Assembly (NCBI GenBank): GCA_016709875.1
Contig: JADJLZ010000006.1
Coordinates: 1-64,000, forward strand
Direction of reading: 5' to 3'
DNA: 64,000 bases
DNA from: Planctomycetota bacterium
Lineage (GTDB): Bacteria > Planctomycetota > UBA1135 > GCA-002686595
Part shown: one piece after another, positions 53,351-61,520 of the stretch
Numbering within the stretch: position 1 is the stretch's first letter
Layout of the letters: each line of letters starts with the position of its first letter
Translations under genes and position numbers: made by a program
Notes under the pieces: generated by a model
What the model was told of the DNA's origin: nothing
Seen by the model: only the letters and a program-made list of their open reading frames with translations
Database searches by the model: none

Positions 53351-54367
53351 TCAGCCGCGCAGCAGCTTGACCAGCAGCGCCTTCTGGGAGTGCAGCCGGT
53401 TCTCGGCCTGCTCGTACATCAGGTTCCGCGGACCATCGAGGACCTCGTCGCTCACCTCGAGGTTGCGGCGCACCGGCATCGCGTGCATCAGGCGCCCATT
53501 CTCGGTGAGCTTCATCAGCCCCTCGTCGAGCGTCCAGCCCGTGAGGCGCGAACGGCGGCTCGCGGCCAGCGTCGGGTTGCCGTAGTCGACGAGCGACTGC
53601 CAGGAGCGCGCGTAGACGACGTGCGCACCCTTGAGCGCCTCTTCCTGCGCCATGCCTGTCTCGAAGCTCGTGCGGCCGTTCTGCGCCTGCTCGACGGCGC
53701 GGCTGTGCACTTCGTCGTCGAGGTCGTAGCCCGCGGGGTGCGCGACGCGCACGCGCATGCCCGCGCGCAGCGCAGCCAGCAACAGCGAGTTGGTGACCGC
53801 CGCCGAGGAGGGCTGCGTCGAGCGCGTCCAACTGATCGCGAGCGTCTTTCCGCGCAGGTCGCCCAGGCTCTCGCGCAGCGTGAGCAGGTCGGCCAGCGCC
53901 TGCAGCGGGTGCCAGAGCGCGCTCTCCATGTTGATCACGGGCACGCGCGCGTAGCGCGCCCAGGCCTGGATGCCCGAATCCTTGCGGTCGACCTCCCAGG
54001 ACTGCCCGGCGTAGGCGGGCCGGATCGCGAGCGCGTTGACGTAGCGCGAGAGCGCGCGCGCGGCATCCTTCACGTGCTCGGGCGCGCGGCCGTCCATGAC
54101 GGCGCCCTCCTGCACCTCGAGGTCCCAGAAATCCGAGGCCGCGGCGAGGTGGATGGTGTGGCCCCCCAGCTGGTGCATCGCGGCCTCGAAGGAGGTGCGC
54201 GTGCGCAGCGAGCCGCGGAAGAAGAGCAGGCCGACGGTCTTCCCGCTGAGCTGGAAGGGGGTCGCGCGGCGCTTGATGCGGGCCGAGAGCTCGAGCAAGT
54301 CCTCGACCTCCTGAACCGGCCAGTCTTGCAGGGAGATCAGGTGCTGGATCGCGTTCCCCTCGCTCAT
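53351..54367 (-). CDS. argF': N-acetylornithine / N-succinylornithine carbamoyltransferase
   Basis: A 338-residue transcarbamylase. The carbamoyl-phosphate motif is SLRTRTSFE (from residue 53) instead of the STRTRxSFE of ordinary ornithine transcarbamylase. The pattern DFWDLEVQEGAVMDGRAPEH, PVINMESALWHPLQALADL, LAISWTRSTQPSSAAVTNSL and RLMHAMPVRRNLEVSDEVLD resembles the acetyl/succinylornithine enzymes of Xanthomonas and Bacteroides. It should carbamoylate an N-acylated ornithine in arginine synthesis. Which acyl group is used cannot be decided by eye. Confidence 0.8.
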   Translation of the reverse strand: MSEGNAIQHLISLQDWPVQEVEDLLELSARIKRRATPFQLSGKTVGLLFFRGSLRTRTSFEAAMHQLGGHTIHLAAASDFWDLEVQEGAVMDGRAPEHVKDAARALSRYVNALAIRPAYAGQSWEVDRKDSGIQAWARYARVPVINMESALWHPLQALADLLTLRESLGDLRGKTLAISWTRSTQPSSAAVTNSLLLAALRAGMRVRVAHPAGYDLDDEVHSRAVEQAQNGRTSFETGMAQEEALKGAHVVYARSWQSLVDYGNPTLAASRRSRLTGWTLDEGLMKLTENGRLMHAMPVRRNLEVSDEVLDGPRNLMYEQAENRLHSQKALLVKLLRG

Positions 54368-54424
54368 GCGCTGAGCCTACGGATTCCGCGCCGGAATCCA
54401 AGAGCGCGGCGGGGGAGGCATCGC

Positions 54425-54450
54425 TTGACAGTGTGGGGGGGGGGCATTAC
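54425..54450 (+). promoter_or_regulatory. Candidate promoter for tRNA-Arg-tadA with a G10 spacer run
   Basis: A perfect TTGACA (54425-54430) is followed by a run of ten G (54435-54444) and CATTAC (54445-54450). The spacer of 14 is short. If the G run is under-called in the assembly, as G runs seem to be elsewhere in this window, the true spacing may be normal. The tRNA starts 15 bases later. Confidence 0.4.
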
Positions 54451-54465
54451 AACCTCCGGCCCCAA

Positions 54466-54542
54466 GCACCCATAGCTCAATTGGATAGAGCACCTGACTA
54501 CGGATCAGGAGGTTAGTGGTTCGACTCCACTTGGGTGTACCA
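54466..54542 (+). tRNA. tRNA-Arg (anticodon ACG)
   Basis: A 77-base cloverleaf: acceptor GCACCCA / TGGGTGT (first pair G-U), anticodon stem CCTGA/TCAGG with loop CTACGGA (anticodon ACG), T-arm GTGGTTCGACTCCAC, encoded CCA. The wobble A34 is the substrate of TadA, which makes inosine so that CGU, CGC and CGA are read. The tadA gene starts 55 bases downstream. Confidence 0.96.
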
Positions 54543-54597
54543 GACAACCGGATCCCGCCCCGCGGGGTTCGGATCCTCGACACGCGACCCTCTCCCC

Positions 54598-55146
54598 GTG
54601 ACAGCGGACCGTGAGCCTACCCGGGCACGCCGCGCCCGAAGCCCCGCCGCGAAGCCCCCGGGGCGCGCGGCAGCTCCCGGTCGCAGCGACCGGGAGTTCA
54701 TGGAGCTGGCGCTGGCGGAAGCGCGCGCCGCGGAGCGGAAGGACGAGGTCCCGATCGGCGCCGTAGTGGTGCTGGACGGACGCCTGGTCGCCCGTGCTCA
54801 CAACTCGACCCGCACCCGGTGCGATCCGACGGCGCACGCCGAGGTCCTGGCGCTTTCCAAGGCGGCGAGGAAGCTCGGCGCGCAGCGGCTCCCCGGCGCC
54901 GTGGTCTACACCACGGTCGAACCCTGCTTCATGTGTGCCGGCGCGCTGCTCCATGCGCGCGTCGCGCGCGTGGTGTGGGGGGTGCGCGACCCGAAGTTCG
55001 GCGGCTGCGCCTCGCTGGGCCACGTGCTCAGCGATCCGCGCCTCAACCACCGGGCCACGATCACGGAGGGTGTCTGCGCCGACGAGGTGCGGTCGCTGCT
55101 CCAAGAGTTCTTTCGCAAGAAGCGCGGACGCAGCGCCGACAAGTAG
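54598..55146 (+). CDS. tadA: tRNA-specific adenosine deaminase
   Basis: A 182-residue zinc deaminase converting A34 to inosine in tRNA-Arg(ACG). The active site HAE (His80, Glu82) and PCFMC (Cys110, Cys113) are intact, and the family string VPIGAVVVLDGRLVARAHN is present. The start is set at GTG 54598; the first 30 residues (Arg/Ala/Pro-rich) are poorly conserved, and an internal ATG at residue 35 (MELALAEA) would be unusually late for the family. Its substrate tRNA is encoded immediately upstream, probably in the same transcript. Confidence 0.92.
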   Translation: MTADREPTRARRARSPAAKPPGRAAAPGRSDREFMELALAEARAAERKDEVPIGAVVVLDGRLVARAHNSTRTRCDPTAHAEVLALSKAARKLGAQRLPGAVVYTTVEPCFMCAGALLHARVARVVWGVRDPKFGGCASLGHVLSDPRLNHRATITEGVCADEVRSLLQEFFRKKRGRSADK

Positions 55147-55196
55147 GCGCAGCCCAGAGGCTGCGGCCGCGTAGGCGCGCGCACGACCGTACAAGT

Positions 55197-55287
55197 GGAG
55201 AGGTGCCAGAGCGGCTGATCGGACTGGTTTCGAAAACCAGCGTGCCATTATGTGGTACCGGGGGTTCAAATCCCCCCCTCTCCGCCA
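55197..55287 (+). tRNA. tRNA-Ser (anticodon CGA)
   Basis: A 91-base class II tRNA with long variable arm. Acceptor GGAGAGG / CCTCTCC, anticodon stem CTGGT/ACCAG with loop TTCGAAA (anticodon CGA, reads UCG), discriminator G, encoded CCA. First of two tandem serine tRNAs after tadA. Confidence 0.96.
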
Positions 55288-55326
55288 CCACGGTCGCACC
55301 CGCGCTGCGCGAATCCTCGAGCAAAC

Positions 55327-55417
<91 letters not shown>

Positions 55418-55446
55418 CCAAACCAGAAGACAGTTCGCGCGAGCTC

Positions 55447-55556
55447 GCGCGTGGGTCCGGTCGCCAGCGATGGGACCGGTTCGAATCGGGTCAGGCCGGG
55501 AACGGAGCAGCCCTAAGGACATGTGCCTCATGCGAGGGATGCCCGGACCCACTCGC
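55447..55556 (+). ncRNA. ffs: Signal recognition particle RNA (4.5S type)
   Basis: The conserved SRP core GGTCAGGCCGGGAACGGAGCAGCC is present as GGTCAGGCCGG then GAACGGAGCAGCC (55489-55512). The flanks fold back: GTGGGTCCG (55451-55459) pairs perfectly with CGGACCCAC (55544-55552). It is a short bacterial form of about 105-110 bases lacking the Alu domain. The RNA binds Ffh for co-translational membrane targeting. Its position next to tRNA-Ser and dnaX is common in bacteria. The ends are approximate. Confidence 0.9.
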
Positions 55557-55604
55557 GGGCTCGCGCCGTGCGCGCGCTTCCAGTAGTTTGGCTGCGCACC
55601 TCCG

Positions 55605-57197
55605 ATGTCGTACCTGGTCCTCGCACGCAAGTATCGCCCGCGCGTCTTCGCCGACATGGTCGGCCAGGAGGTGGTGACCGCTACCCTCGCCGGCGCGATC
55701 CGGGAGGACCGCGTCGGGCATGCCTACCTCTTCACCGGGCCGCGCGGGACCGGCAAGACGACCACGGCGCGCATCCTCGCCAAGGCGCTCAACTGCGAGA
55801 AGGGGCCCACGCCCGATCCCTGCGGCGTGTGCGAGCGCTGCCGCGCGGCCGAATCGGGCAGCGAGATCGACCTCGTCGAGATCGACGCGGCGAGCAACAC
55901 CGGCGTCGACTACGTGCGCGAGCTGCGCGAGCAGGCGGCCTACTTGCCGATGCATGCGCGCTACAAGATCTACATCGTCGACGAAGTGCACATGCTCTCG
56001 AAGCCGGCCTTCAACGCGCTCTTGAAGACGCTCGAGGAGCCGCCGCCGCACGTCAAGTTCCTCTTCGCCACGACCGAGCTCGAGAAGGTGATCGAGACCG
56101 TGGTCTCGCGCTGCCAGGTGCTGCGCCTCGTGCCGCTGCAAGAGGAGACGATCGTGAAGCGCCTGGACTGGGTCTTCGAGCAGGAGGGCGTGCGCGCCGA
56201 GCCGGGCGTGACCGCAGCGCTCGCGCGTCGCGCGCGCGGCGGGATGCGCGACGCGCTCTCGCTCGCCGACCAGCTGCTCTCGCTCGGCGGCGAGACCCCC
56301 AAGCTCGATGACATCGGCAAGCTCTCCGCAGCGGCGGGAGGCGAGGCTTTCGAGGCGCTCTTCTCCGCGCTCGAGACAGGCGATCCTGCGCGCGCGCTCG
56401 CGGCGCTGCCGGGCACCGAGGGCAGCGAGGCCGAGTTCCTCTCGGGCGCGCTCGACCACCTGCGCGCAACGCTGCTCGTCGGCCTGTGCGGCGAGGGAGT
56501 CCCGGTCGTCGACCTCTCGCCCAGCGAGCGCAAGCTCGCCAGCGCGCGCGCGGAGAGGCTCGGCGTCGAGCGCCTCTCGATCTGGCTCGAGGAGCTGCTG
56601 CTCGCGCGCGAGCGCATGCGCGAACTGCCGCAGCACTCGCGCCTGTCCTTCGAGCTGGCGCTGTTCGACCTGTGCCGCCCCGAGAGCGCGCTCGCCCTCG
56701 ACGAGATCGCCTCGCGCCTGGAGGCGCTCGAGAGCCGCATGGGGCAAAGCGAGACGGCACCGCGCGCGGCCGAGCTGCGCCCGGCAGCGCCTGCGGTTCG
56801 ACCCGCGCCTGCTGCTCCGCCTGTACCCGCGAGAGCAGCCGTTCCAGCTCCAGCGCCCGCACCTGCGCTCGATGCGGCCGCGCTGTGGAAGCGCTTCCTC
56901 GAGGAGCTCGAGCAGCACTCGAGCACGCTGGCGGAGACGCTGCGCGCCCGCGGACGCCTGGGCGATTTCAGCGGTGCGCGAGTCGGCGTGCGCATCTCCG
57001 GCCTCGCCGAGCCCGAGCGCGTCCTGTTCCAGACGCCGCGCAACGCCCGCGCCTGCGCACAGATCCTCTCGCGCCTGCTCGGCCGCGAGGTCACGTTCGC
57101 GCTCGAGGAGCCGGCCGCGCCGCAGCGCAAGCCGCAGGACTCCTTCACCGGGCGCGTCACGGAGCTCTTCGGCGGTCGCATGGAGGATGAGGGATGA
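55605..57197 (+). CDS. dnaX: DNA polymerase III gamma/tau subunit
   Basis: A 530-residue clamp-loader ATPase. SYLVLARKYRPRVFADMVGQ at the start, P-loop GPRGTGKTT (45-53), four-cysteine zinc module (Cys64, 73, 76, 79), DEVHMLSKPAFNALLKTLEE (Walker B and sensor) and the lid region follow. A Pro/Ala-rich linker (about 390-425) leads to a C-terminal domain typical of tau. No A-rich slippery heptamer for programmed frameshifting was seen, so a single product is expected. A TAGTTT hexamer lies 15 bases before the ATG. The stop overlaps the ybaB start. Confidence 0.96.
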   Translation: MSYLVLARKYRPRVFADMVGQEVVTATLAGAIREDRVGHAYLFTGPRGTGKTTTARILAKALNCEKGPTPDPCGVCERCRAAESGSEIDLVEIDAASNTGVDYVRELREQAAYLPMHARYKIYIVDEVHMLSKPAFNALLKTLEEPPPHVKFLFATTELEKVIETVVSRCQVLRLVPLQEETIVKRLDWVFEQEGVRAEPGVTAALARRARGGMRDALSLADQLLSLGGETPKLDDIGKLSAAAGGEAFEALFSALETGDPARALAALPGTEGSEAEFLSGALDHLRATLLVGLCGEGVPVVDLSPSERKLASARAERLGVERLSIWLEELLLARERMRELPQHSRLSFELALFDLCRPESALALDEIASRLEALESRMGQSETAPRAAELRPAAPAVRPAPAAPPVPARAAVPAPAPAPALDAAALWKRFLEELEQHSSTLAETLRARGRLGDFSGARVGVRISGLAEPERVLFQTPRNARACAQILSRLLGREVTFALEEPAAPQRKPQDSFTGRVTELFGGRMEDEG

Positions 57198-57517
57198 GCG
57201 GAACCTTTGGCGACATGGGGAACCTGCTCAAGCAGGCCCAGGAAATGCACAAGCAGATCGAGAAGGCGCGCGAGGAGCTGCGCAAGGCCTCGATCGAGGG
57301 CAGCGCGGGCGGCGGTGCAGTCAAGGTCGTCGTCAACGGCGAGGGCATGCTGACGCGCCTCACGATCCAGCGCGAGCTCGCGAGCTCGGGCGACGCGGGC
57401 CTGCTCGAGGCCAGCGTGCTCGCCGCCGTGCGCGACGGGCTCACCAAGGCGGCGACCATGCGCGAGGAACGCCTCTCGCGCATCTCCGGCGGTCTTTCGC
57501 TGCCCGGCCTGTTCTGA
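57194..57517 (+). CDS. ybaB: YbaB/EbfC family nucleoid-associated protein
   Basis: A 107-residue protein. The N-terminal helix (MGNLLKQAQEMHKQIEKARE) and central VKVVVNGEGMLTRLTIQ match the YbaB family of dimeric DNA-binding proteins. It overlaps dnaX (ATGA) and precedes recR, the usual dnaX-ybaB-recR trio. Confidence 0.93.
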   Translation: MSGTFGDMGNLLKQAQEMHKQIEKAREELRKASIEGSAGGGAVKVVVNGEGMLTRLTIQRELASSGDAGLLEASVLAAVRDGLTKAATMREERLSRISGGLSLPGLF

Positions 57518-57530
57518 ACGGAGCCGCGCC

Positions 57531-58148
57531 GTGGCCTACCCCGAGCCGCTCGAGGCGCTGGTGACGGCCTTCGAACGCTTTCCCGGCATCGGCCGGCGCA
57601 CCGCGGAGCGCCTGGCCTTCCACGCGCTGCGCGATCCGGAGTCGCGCGGCCTCGCGCAGGCGCTCGAGCGCGCCGTGCGCGAGACGCGGCGCTGCTCGCG
57701 CTGTGCGAACATCGCCAACGCCGATCCCTGCGCGCTGTGCTCCGATCCCAAGCGCGACGCGCACACGGTGTGCGTGGTCGAGGAGCCGCGCCACGTCGAA
57801 TCGATCGAGCGCGCGGGCAACTACCAGGGCCTCTACCATGTGCTGCTGGGCTCCTTCCATCCGGGCGAGGGCAGCGAGGAGCGGCACCTGGATCTTGGAC
57901 GCCTGGTCGCGCGCATCGCCAAGGAGGACGTGCGCGAGCTGATCCTCGCCACCGATCCCGACGCCGAGGGCGAGGCGACCGCGATGCTCGTGCTCGAGCG
58001 CCTCGAGGAGCTCAAGAAGCCCGACCTGGCCGTGACGCGCCTGGCGCGCGGGCTGCCCTCGGGGGCCGCGATCGAGTACCTGCACAAGGGCGTGCTCGAG
58101 GACGCCTTCGCACACCGGCGCACGCTGCGTTCGCGCCAGGGAAGCTGA
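57531..58148 (+). CDS. recR: Recombination mediator RecR
   Basis: A 205-residue repair protein that helps load RecA through RecFOR. The helix-hairpin-helix FERFPGIGRRTAERLAFHAL, the zinc finger (CSRCANI...PCALCSD), and the Toprim domain with VCVVEEPRHVESIERAG and LATDPDAEGEATA are present. Start GTG at 57531. Confidence 0.96.
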   Translation: MAYPEPLEALVTAFERFPGIGRRTAERLAFHALRDPESRGLAQALERAVRETRRCSRCANIANADPCALCSDPKRDAHTVCVVEEPRHVESIERAGNYQGLYHVLLGSFHPGEGSEERHLDLGRLVARIAKEDVRELILATDPDAEGEATAMLVLERLEELKKPDLAVTRLARGLPSGAAIEYLHKGVLEDAFAHRRTLRSRQGS

Positions 58149-58205
58149 ACGGCAGGCCGGACTCGGCGCTCAACCCCCCGGAAGAACCTGCCGATAGCGG
58201 CGGCG

Positions 58206-59588
58206 ATGGCCAGTCCCTCGCACGCCCTGCGGCAGGAGTTCGCGACGAAGCAGCAGATGCTGCTTCTGCCGCAGATGCTGCAGTCGCTCGAGCTGCTCGG
58301 GCTGCCCTCGACCGAGCTCGAGTCCTGGCTCGACGCGCAGGCGGAATCCAACGAGGCGCTGCTCGTGCGCCCGGCCGAAAACAGCCCCTTCGCCGAGCCC
58401 GCGCTGCCGCGCTCGAGCGCCGCCTCGCGCGCCGCCACGCAGCGCCACGACGGCTGGCTCGAGGAGCAGCCCGGCCGCGCCGCGAGCCTCGCCGAGCGCA
58501 TCGAGGTCGAGCTCTCGATGCTCGAAGTCAGCGCGCGGCGCGCGGCCTGGATGCGCTGGCTGGTCGGCCAGCTCGACTCGAGCGGCCTGCTCTCGCTCAC
58601 CGACGAGGAGCTGCTCGCGCGCGCTCATTCCGAGGGCCTCACGCGGGCGCGCACCGTCGCCGAGCGCGAGCGTGAGCTGGGCGAGATGGCGGTCGCGATC
58701 GCGACGCTGCAACAGCTCGAACCGCGCGGCCTGGGCGCGCGCAGCAGCATCGAAGCTCTGCTCCTGCAGCTTGATCCCACCGACCCGGACTACACACTCC
58801 TCGCGCGGCTGCTCGAGGATTTCCTTTCGGAGATCGCCAAGAACCGCTTGCCGCAGGTCGCGCGTGCGCTCGGCATCGACCTCGAGCACCTCGGCCGGCT
58901 GCTGGCGCACCTGCGCGCGCTCGATCCCGCACCGGGCCGCGGCCTGGTGGACGAGACCACGCCCGCGATCCGGCCCGAGGTGGTCGTCGAGCGCCGGCCC
59001 GAAGGCGGATTCGAGGTGCGCGTCGAGGGCGGCGCCTGGCCCTCCGTCGAGATCGATCCCGAGCTCGAGCGCATGGCGCAGGAGAGCGGACGCGGATCGC
59101 CGCTGGCGCGCTATCTGCGGCCGAAGATCGAGAGCGCGCGCTCGATCCAGGGCGCCCTCGCACAGCGCCAGCGCACGCTCGCGCGCGTGGCGGTGGCGCT
59201 CTTCGCGCACCAGACGCGCTTTCTCGAGGAGGGGGCGCGCGCGCTGGTCGCGCTGCGCATGGGCGACCTCGCCGAGGAGCTCGGGCTCGCCCTCTCGACT
59301 GTCAGCCGCGCGATCTCGGGCAAGCACGCCCAGACGCCGTGGGGGATCCTGCCGCTGCGCTGGTTCTTCCAGGCAGGCGCCGGCGGGGAAGAGGCCCAGA
59401 CGCGCGACGGTCTGCGCGACGCGGTGCGCGCGCTGTTCGAGAACGAGGACCCCGCGCGGCCGCTCTCCGACGACGAGGCGCTCGAGCGCCTGCGCGAGAA
59501 CGGATTCGCCCTCGCGCGCCGCACACTCGCCAAGTACCGCGCGGAGCTCGGGATCAAGAGCTCCTACCTGCGCCGGCGGCACGCGTAG
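58206..59588 (+). CDS. rpoN: RNA polymerase sigma-54 factor
   Basis: A 460-residue sigma factor. Region I has the Gln/Leu-rich activator-interaction helix (ATKQQMLLLPQMLQSLELLG). A core-binding domain follows, with LEPRGLGARSSIEALLLQL and a helix-turn-helix LAEELGLALSTVSRAISGKH. The C-terminal RpoN box ARRTLAKYRA (about 437-446) recognises the -24 element. Transcription from its promoters needs AAA+ enhancer-binding proteins, none of which are in the window. It heads a truA-hpf-ptsN-HPr group. Confidence 0.96.
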   Translation: MASPSHALRQEFATKQQMLLLPQMLQSLELLGLPSTELESWLDAQAESNEALLVRPAENSPFAEPALPRSSAASRAATQRHDGWLEEQPGRAASLAERIEVELSMLEVSARRAAWMRWLVGQLDSSGLLSLTDEELLARAHSEGLTRARTVAERERELGEMAVAIATLQQLEPRGLGARSSIEALLLQLDPTDPDYTLLARLLEDFLSEIAKNRLPQVARALGIDLEHLGRLLAHLRALDPAPGRGLVDETTPAIRPEVVVERRPEGGFEVRVEGGAWPSVEIDPELERMAQESGRGSPLARYLRPKIESARSIQGALAQRQRTLARVAVALFAHQTRFLEEGARALVALRMGDLAEELGLALSTVSRAISGKHAQTPWGILPLRWFFQAGAGGEEAQTRDGLRDAVRALFENEDPARPLSDDEALERLRENGFALARRTLAKYRAELGIKSSYLRRRHA

Positions 59589-59627
59589 CGGTCGGCGCGG
59601 GGCGCGGCTAGGCTGACCCGCCCGCGC

Positions 59628-60425
59628 ATGCGCAACCTCCGCATCCTCGTCGCCTACGACGGTTCGAAGCTCTTCGGCTGGCAGCGCCAGGACGGGTTCA
59701 ACACCGTCCAGCAGCACATCGAAGAGGCGCTGCACGCCCTGGTGGGTGAGCGCGTGGTCGTCCAGGGCGCCGGCCGCACCGACACGGGCGTGCACGCCCT
59801 GGGCCAGGTCGCCCACTTCCACGCCGACACGCGCCTGGAGGACGACCGGCTGCGCCACGCGCTCAACGCGAATCTGCCCGGCTCGGTCCGCATCCGCAGG
59901 CTGGAGACCTGCCCGCCGGACTTCCACGCGCGTTTCGATGCGCTCGGCAAGCGCTACCTCTACCTCGTCACCACCAGCCGCTTCCAGCCGCCCTTTGCGC
60001 GCGAGCTGGTGCACTGGGTGCACCATCCGCTCGACCTGGGGCGCATGCGCGAGGCCGCGGCGCTGCTGCACGGCAAGCACGATTTTCGCGCCTTCGGCAA
60101 CACCGGCTCGCCACGCGCGACCACCGTGCGCACGCTGCGCGCGCTGCGCATCGTCGCGCACCAGCGCGGCTTTGGGGTGCTCGCCGAGGCCGACGGCTTC
60201 CTCTACAACATGGTGCGCACGCTGGTCGGCACCCTGCTCGCCGTCGGGCGCGGCCGCTTTCCGCCGCAGCAGGTACGCGAGGCGCTCGAGTCGGGCCGGC
60301 GCGAGCTCGCCGGCCCGACCGCGCCCGCCTGCGGACTTTATCTGGTGCGCGTACGCTATCCGGAAAGCGTCTTTCCGGGACCGGATCGAGGACCGCTCGG
60401 AGCTCCAGGTCTGTTCCAGCTTTGA
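59628..60425 (+). CDS. truA: tRNA pseudouridine(38-40) synthase
   Basis: A 265-residue enzyme. The catalytic aspartate lies in GAGRTDTGVHALGQVAHF, and YDGSKLFGWQRQ, FHARFDALGKRYLY, LHGKHDFRAFG and GFLYNMVRTLVGTLLAVG are family motifs. It modifies the anticodon stem of many tRNAs. Its insertion between rpoN and hpf is less usual than the direct rpoN-hpf link. A TAGGCT hexamer lies 13 bases upstream of the ATG. Confidence 0.95.
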   Translation: MRNLRILVAYDGSKLFGWQRQDGFNTVQQHIEEALHALVGERVVVQGAGRTDTGVHALGQVAHFHADTRLEDDRLRHALNANLPGSVRIRRLETCPPDFHARFDALGKRYLYLVTTSRFQPPFARELVHWVHHPLDLGRMREAAALLHGKHDFRAFGNTGSPRATTVRTLRALRIVAHQRGFGVLAEADGFLYNMVRTLVGTLLAVGRGRFPPQQVREALESGRRELAGPTAPACGLYLVRVRYPESVFPGPDRGPLGAPGLFQL

Positions 60426-60598
60426 GCCCTCGCCGGGCGAAAAAGGATGGGCTCGCCAGGGCCCTTGACCGGATGCAAGCGCGGGTTCACCTTAGGCAAC
60501 GCAACGCGATGGTCCTCGCACACCCGGGAGGCGCAGGCGCCCTCGTGGCGCACCCTGGCATACACCAGGCGGACGGGATTCCCCGGACCCTTTCCACT

Positions 60599-60624
60599 GC
60601 CCGCCCCGTGGGCGGGCTTTCTTC
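60599..60624 (+). terminator. Intrinsic terminator-like hairpin upstream of hpf
   Basis: GCCCGCCC (60599-60606) pairs with GGGCGGGC (60610-60617) around loop CGT and is followed by TTTCTTC. This is the best intrinsic-terminator match on the forward strand in the window. It ends about 20 bases before the hpf start, so it is either the end of the rpoN-truA transcript or an attenuator in the hpf leader. Confidence 0.65.
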
Positions 60625-60645
60625 GGCAACCAGCGGAGGAACTCC

Positions 60646-60960
60646 ATGCAGAAGCAGGTCTCGATCCTTCATCACGACTACCCCGGCCGCGTTCGCGACG
60701 AGGTCGAAGAGCGCCTCGATCGGCTGCTGAAGTACTACGAGCGAATTGTCTCCTCGCGCGCGCTGCTGGAGCGCCACAACGCAGAACATCGAGTGGAAAT
60801 CGTCTGCAATGTCGGCCACGGGGCCGTACTGGTCGCCGATGCGCGCAAGGACGCCTTCAGTGCCGCCCTCGACGAGGCCTTCGACCGCATGCACTCGCTG
60901 CTCGTGCGCCACCGCGAGAAGCACATCGACCAGCGCCGCCGCGCACCGCGCGGGGGCTGA
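60646..60960 (+). CDS. hpf: Ribosome hibernation promoting factor / RaiA family
   Basis: A 104-residue short-form protein (no C-terminal dimerisation domain) starting MQKQVSILHHDYPGRVRDEV. The pattern LDRLLKYYERIVSSRALLER, EHRVEIVCNVG, DAFSAALDEAFDRMHSLLVR and basic C-terminus fit HPF/RaiA, which bind the decoding site of idle ribosomes. The N-terminal beta strand is somewhat divergent. GGAGGAAC six bases upstream is a strong ribosome binding site. Confidence 0.87.
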   Translation: MQKQVSILHHDYPGRVRDEVEERLDRLLKYYERIVSSRALLERHNAEHRVEIVCNVGHGAVLVADARKDAFSAALDEAFDRMHSLLVRHREKHIDQRRRAPRGG

Positions 60961-61014
60961 AACAGGCCCGGATGTGCTAGGCTTCCGCGCTCCCGGCTCG
61001 CGTCGACACGCACC

Positions 61015-61494
61015 ATGAACTTCTGGAAGACCTTCAAGCCCAAGAGCTGCAGCGTGCACCTGCAGGCGCTCTCGAAAGAGGATGCGCTCGCCGAGGTCGT
61101 CGAAAACCTGATCGGCGGCGAGTCGCTGCCCGCAGGCCTGAAGAGCGAAGCCGTCGAGGCGCTGCTCGCGCGCGAACGACTCGGCTCGACCGGCGTCGGC
61201 ATGGGCGTCGCGATCCCGCACGTGAAGCTGAAGGGCCTCGAGCGCGCGGCCTGCTGCCTCTCGGTGCACACGGGCGGCCTGGAGTGGCACGCGCTCGACG
61301 GCGCGCAGGTGCACCTGCTCTTCACCGTGCTGCGCCCCGACAAGCCGGGCGAGAACCACGATCCGCAGCGGCACCTCGAGATGATGCAGTGGATCGCGCG
61401 CCTGGCGCGCGAGCCCGACTTCCGGCGCTTCGCCCTCAAGGTGAAGACCAAGACCGAGCTCGTCGACCTCCTCAAAGAGATGTCGACGGTCTGA
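61015..61494 (+). CDS. ptsN: PTS IIA-like nitrogen-regulatory protein PtsN
   Basis: A 159-residue EIIA(Ntr)/fructose-type domain. The phosphorylated His69 lies in GMGVAIPHVKLKGL, preceded by LARERLGSTG. The C-terminal part (HLEMMQWIARLAREPDFRRF) is typical. It accepts phosphate from an HPr-like protein and regulates rather than transports. Gene order rpoN-(truA)-hpf-ptsN-HPr is the PTS-Ntr arrangement; no EI-type kinase gene is in the window. Confidence 0.93.
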   Translation: MNFWKTFKPKSCSVHLQALSKEDALAEVVENLIGGESLPAGLKSEAVEALLARERLGSTGVGMGVAIPHVKLKGLERAACCLSVHTGGLEWHALDGAQVHLLFTVLRPDKPGENHDPQRHLEMMQWIARLAREPDFRRFALKVKTKTELVDLLKEMSTV

Positions 61495-61520
61495 GTGCCC
61501 CCAGAGGCAGGCTCGGAAGC

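Noticed and set aside
55605..57197. Programmed frameshift producing a short gamma form of DnaX
   Set aside because: No A-rich slippery heptamer with a following stop in the -1 frame was found in the region where it occurs in E. coli.
60465..60498. TTGACC with a downstream TTAGGC as a promoter for hpf
   Set aside because: The spacing is about 21 bases and the -10 match is poor; no sigma-54 type GG-GC element was found in the same interval either.
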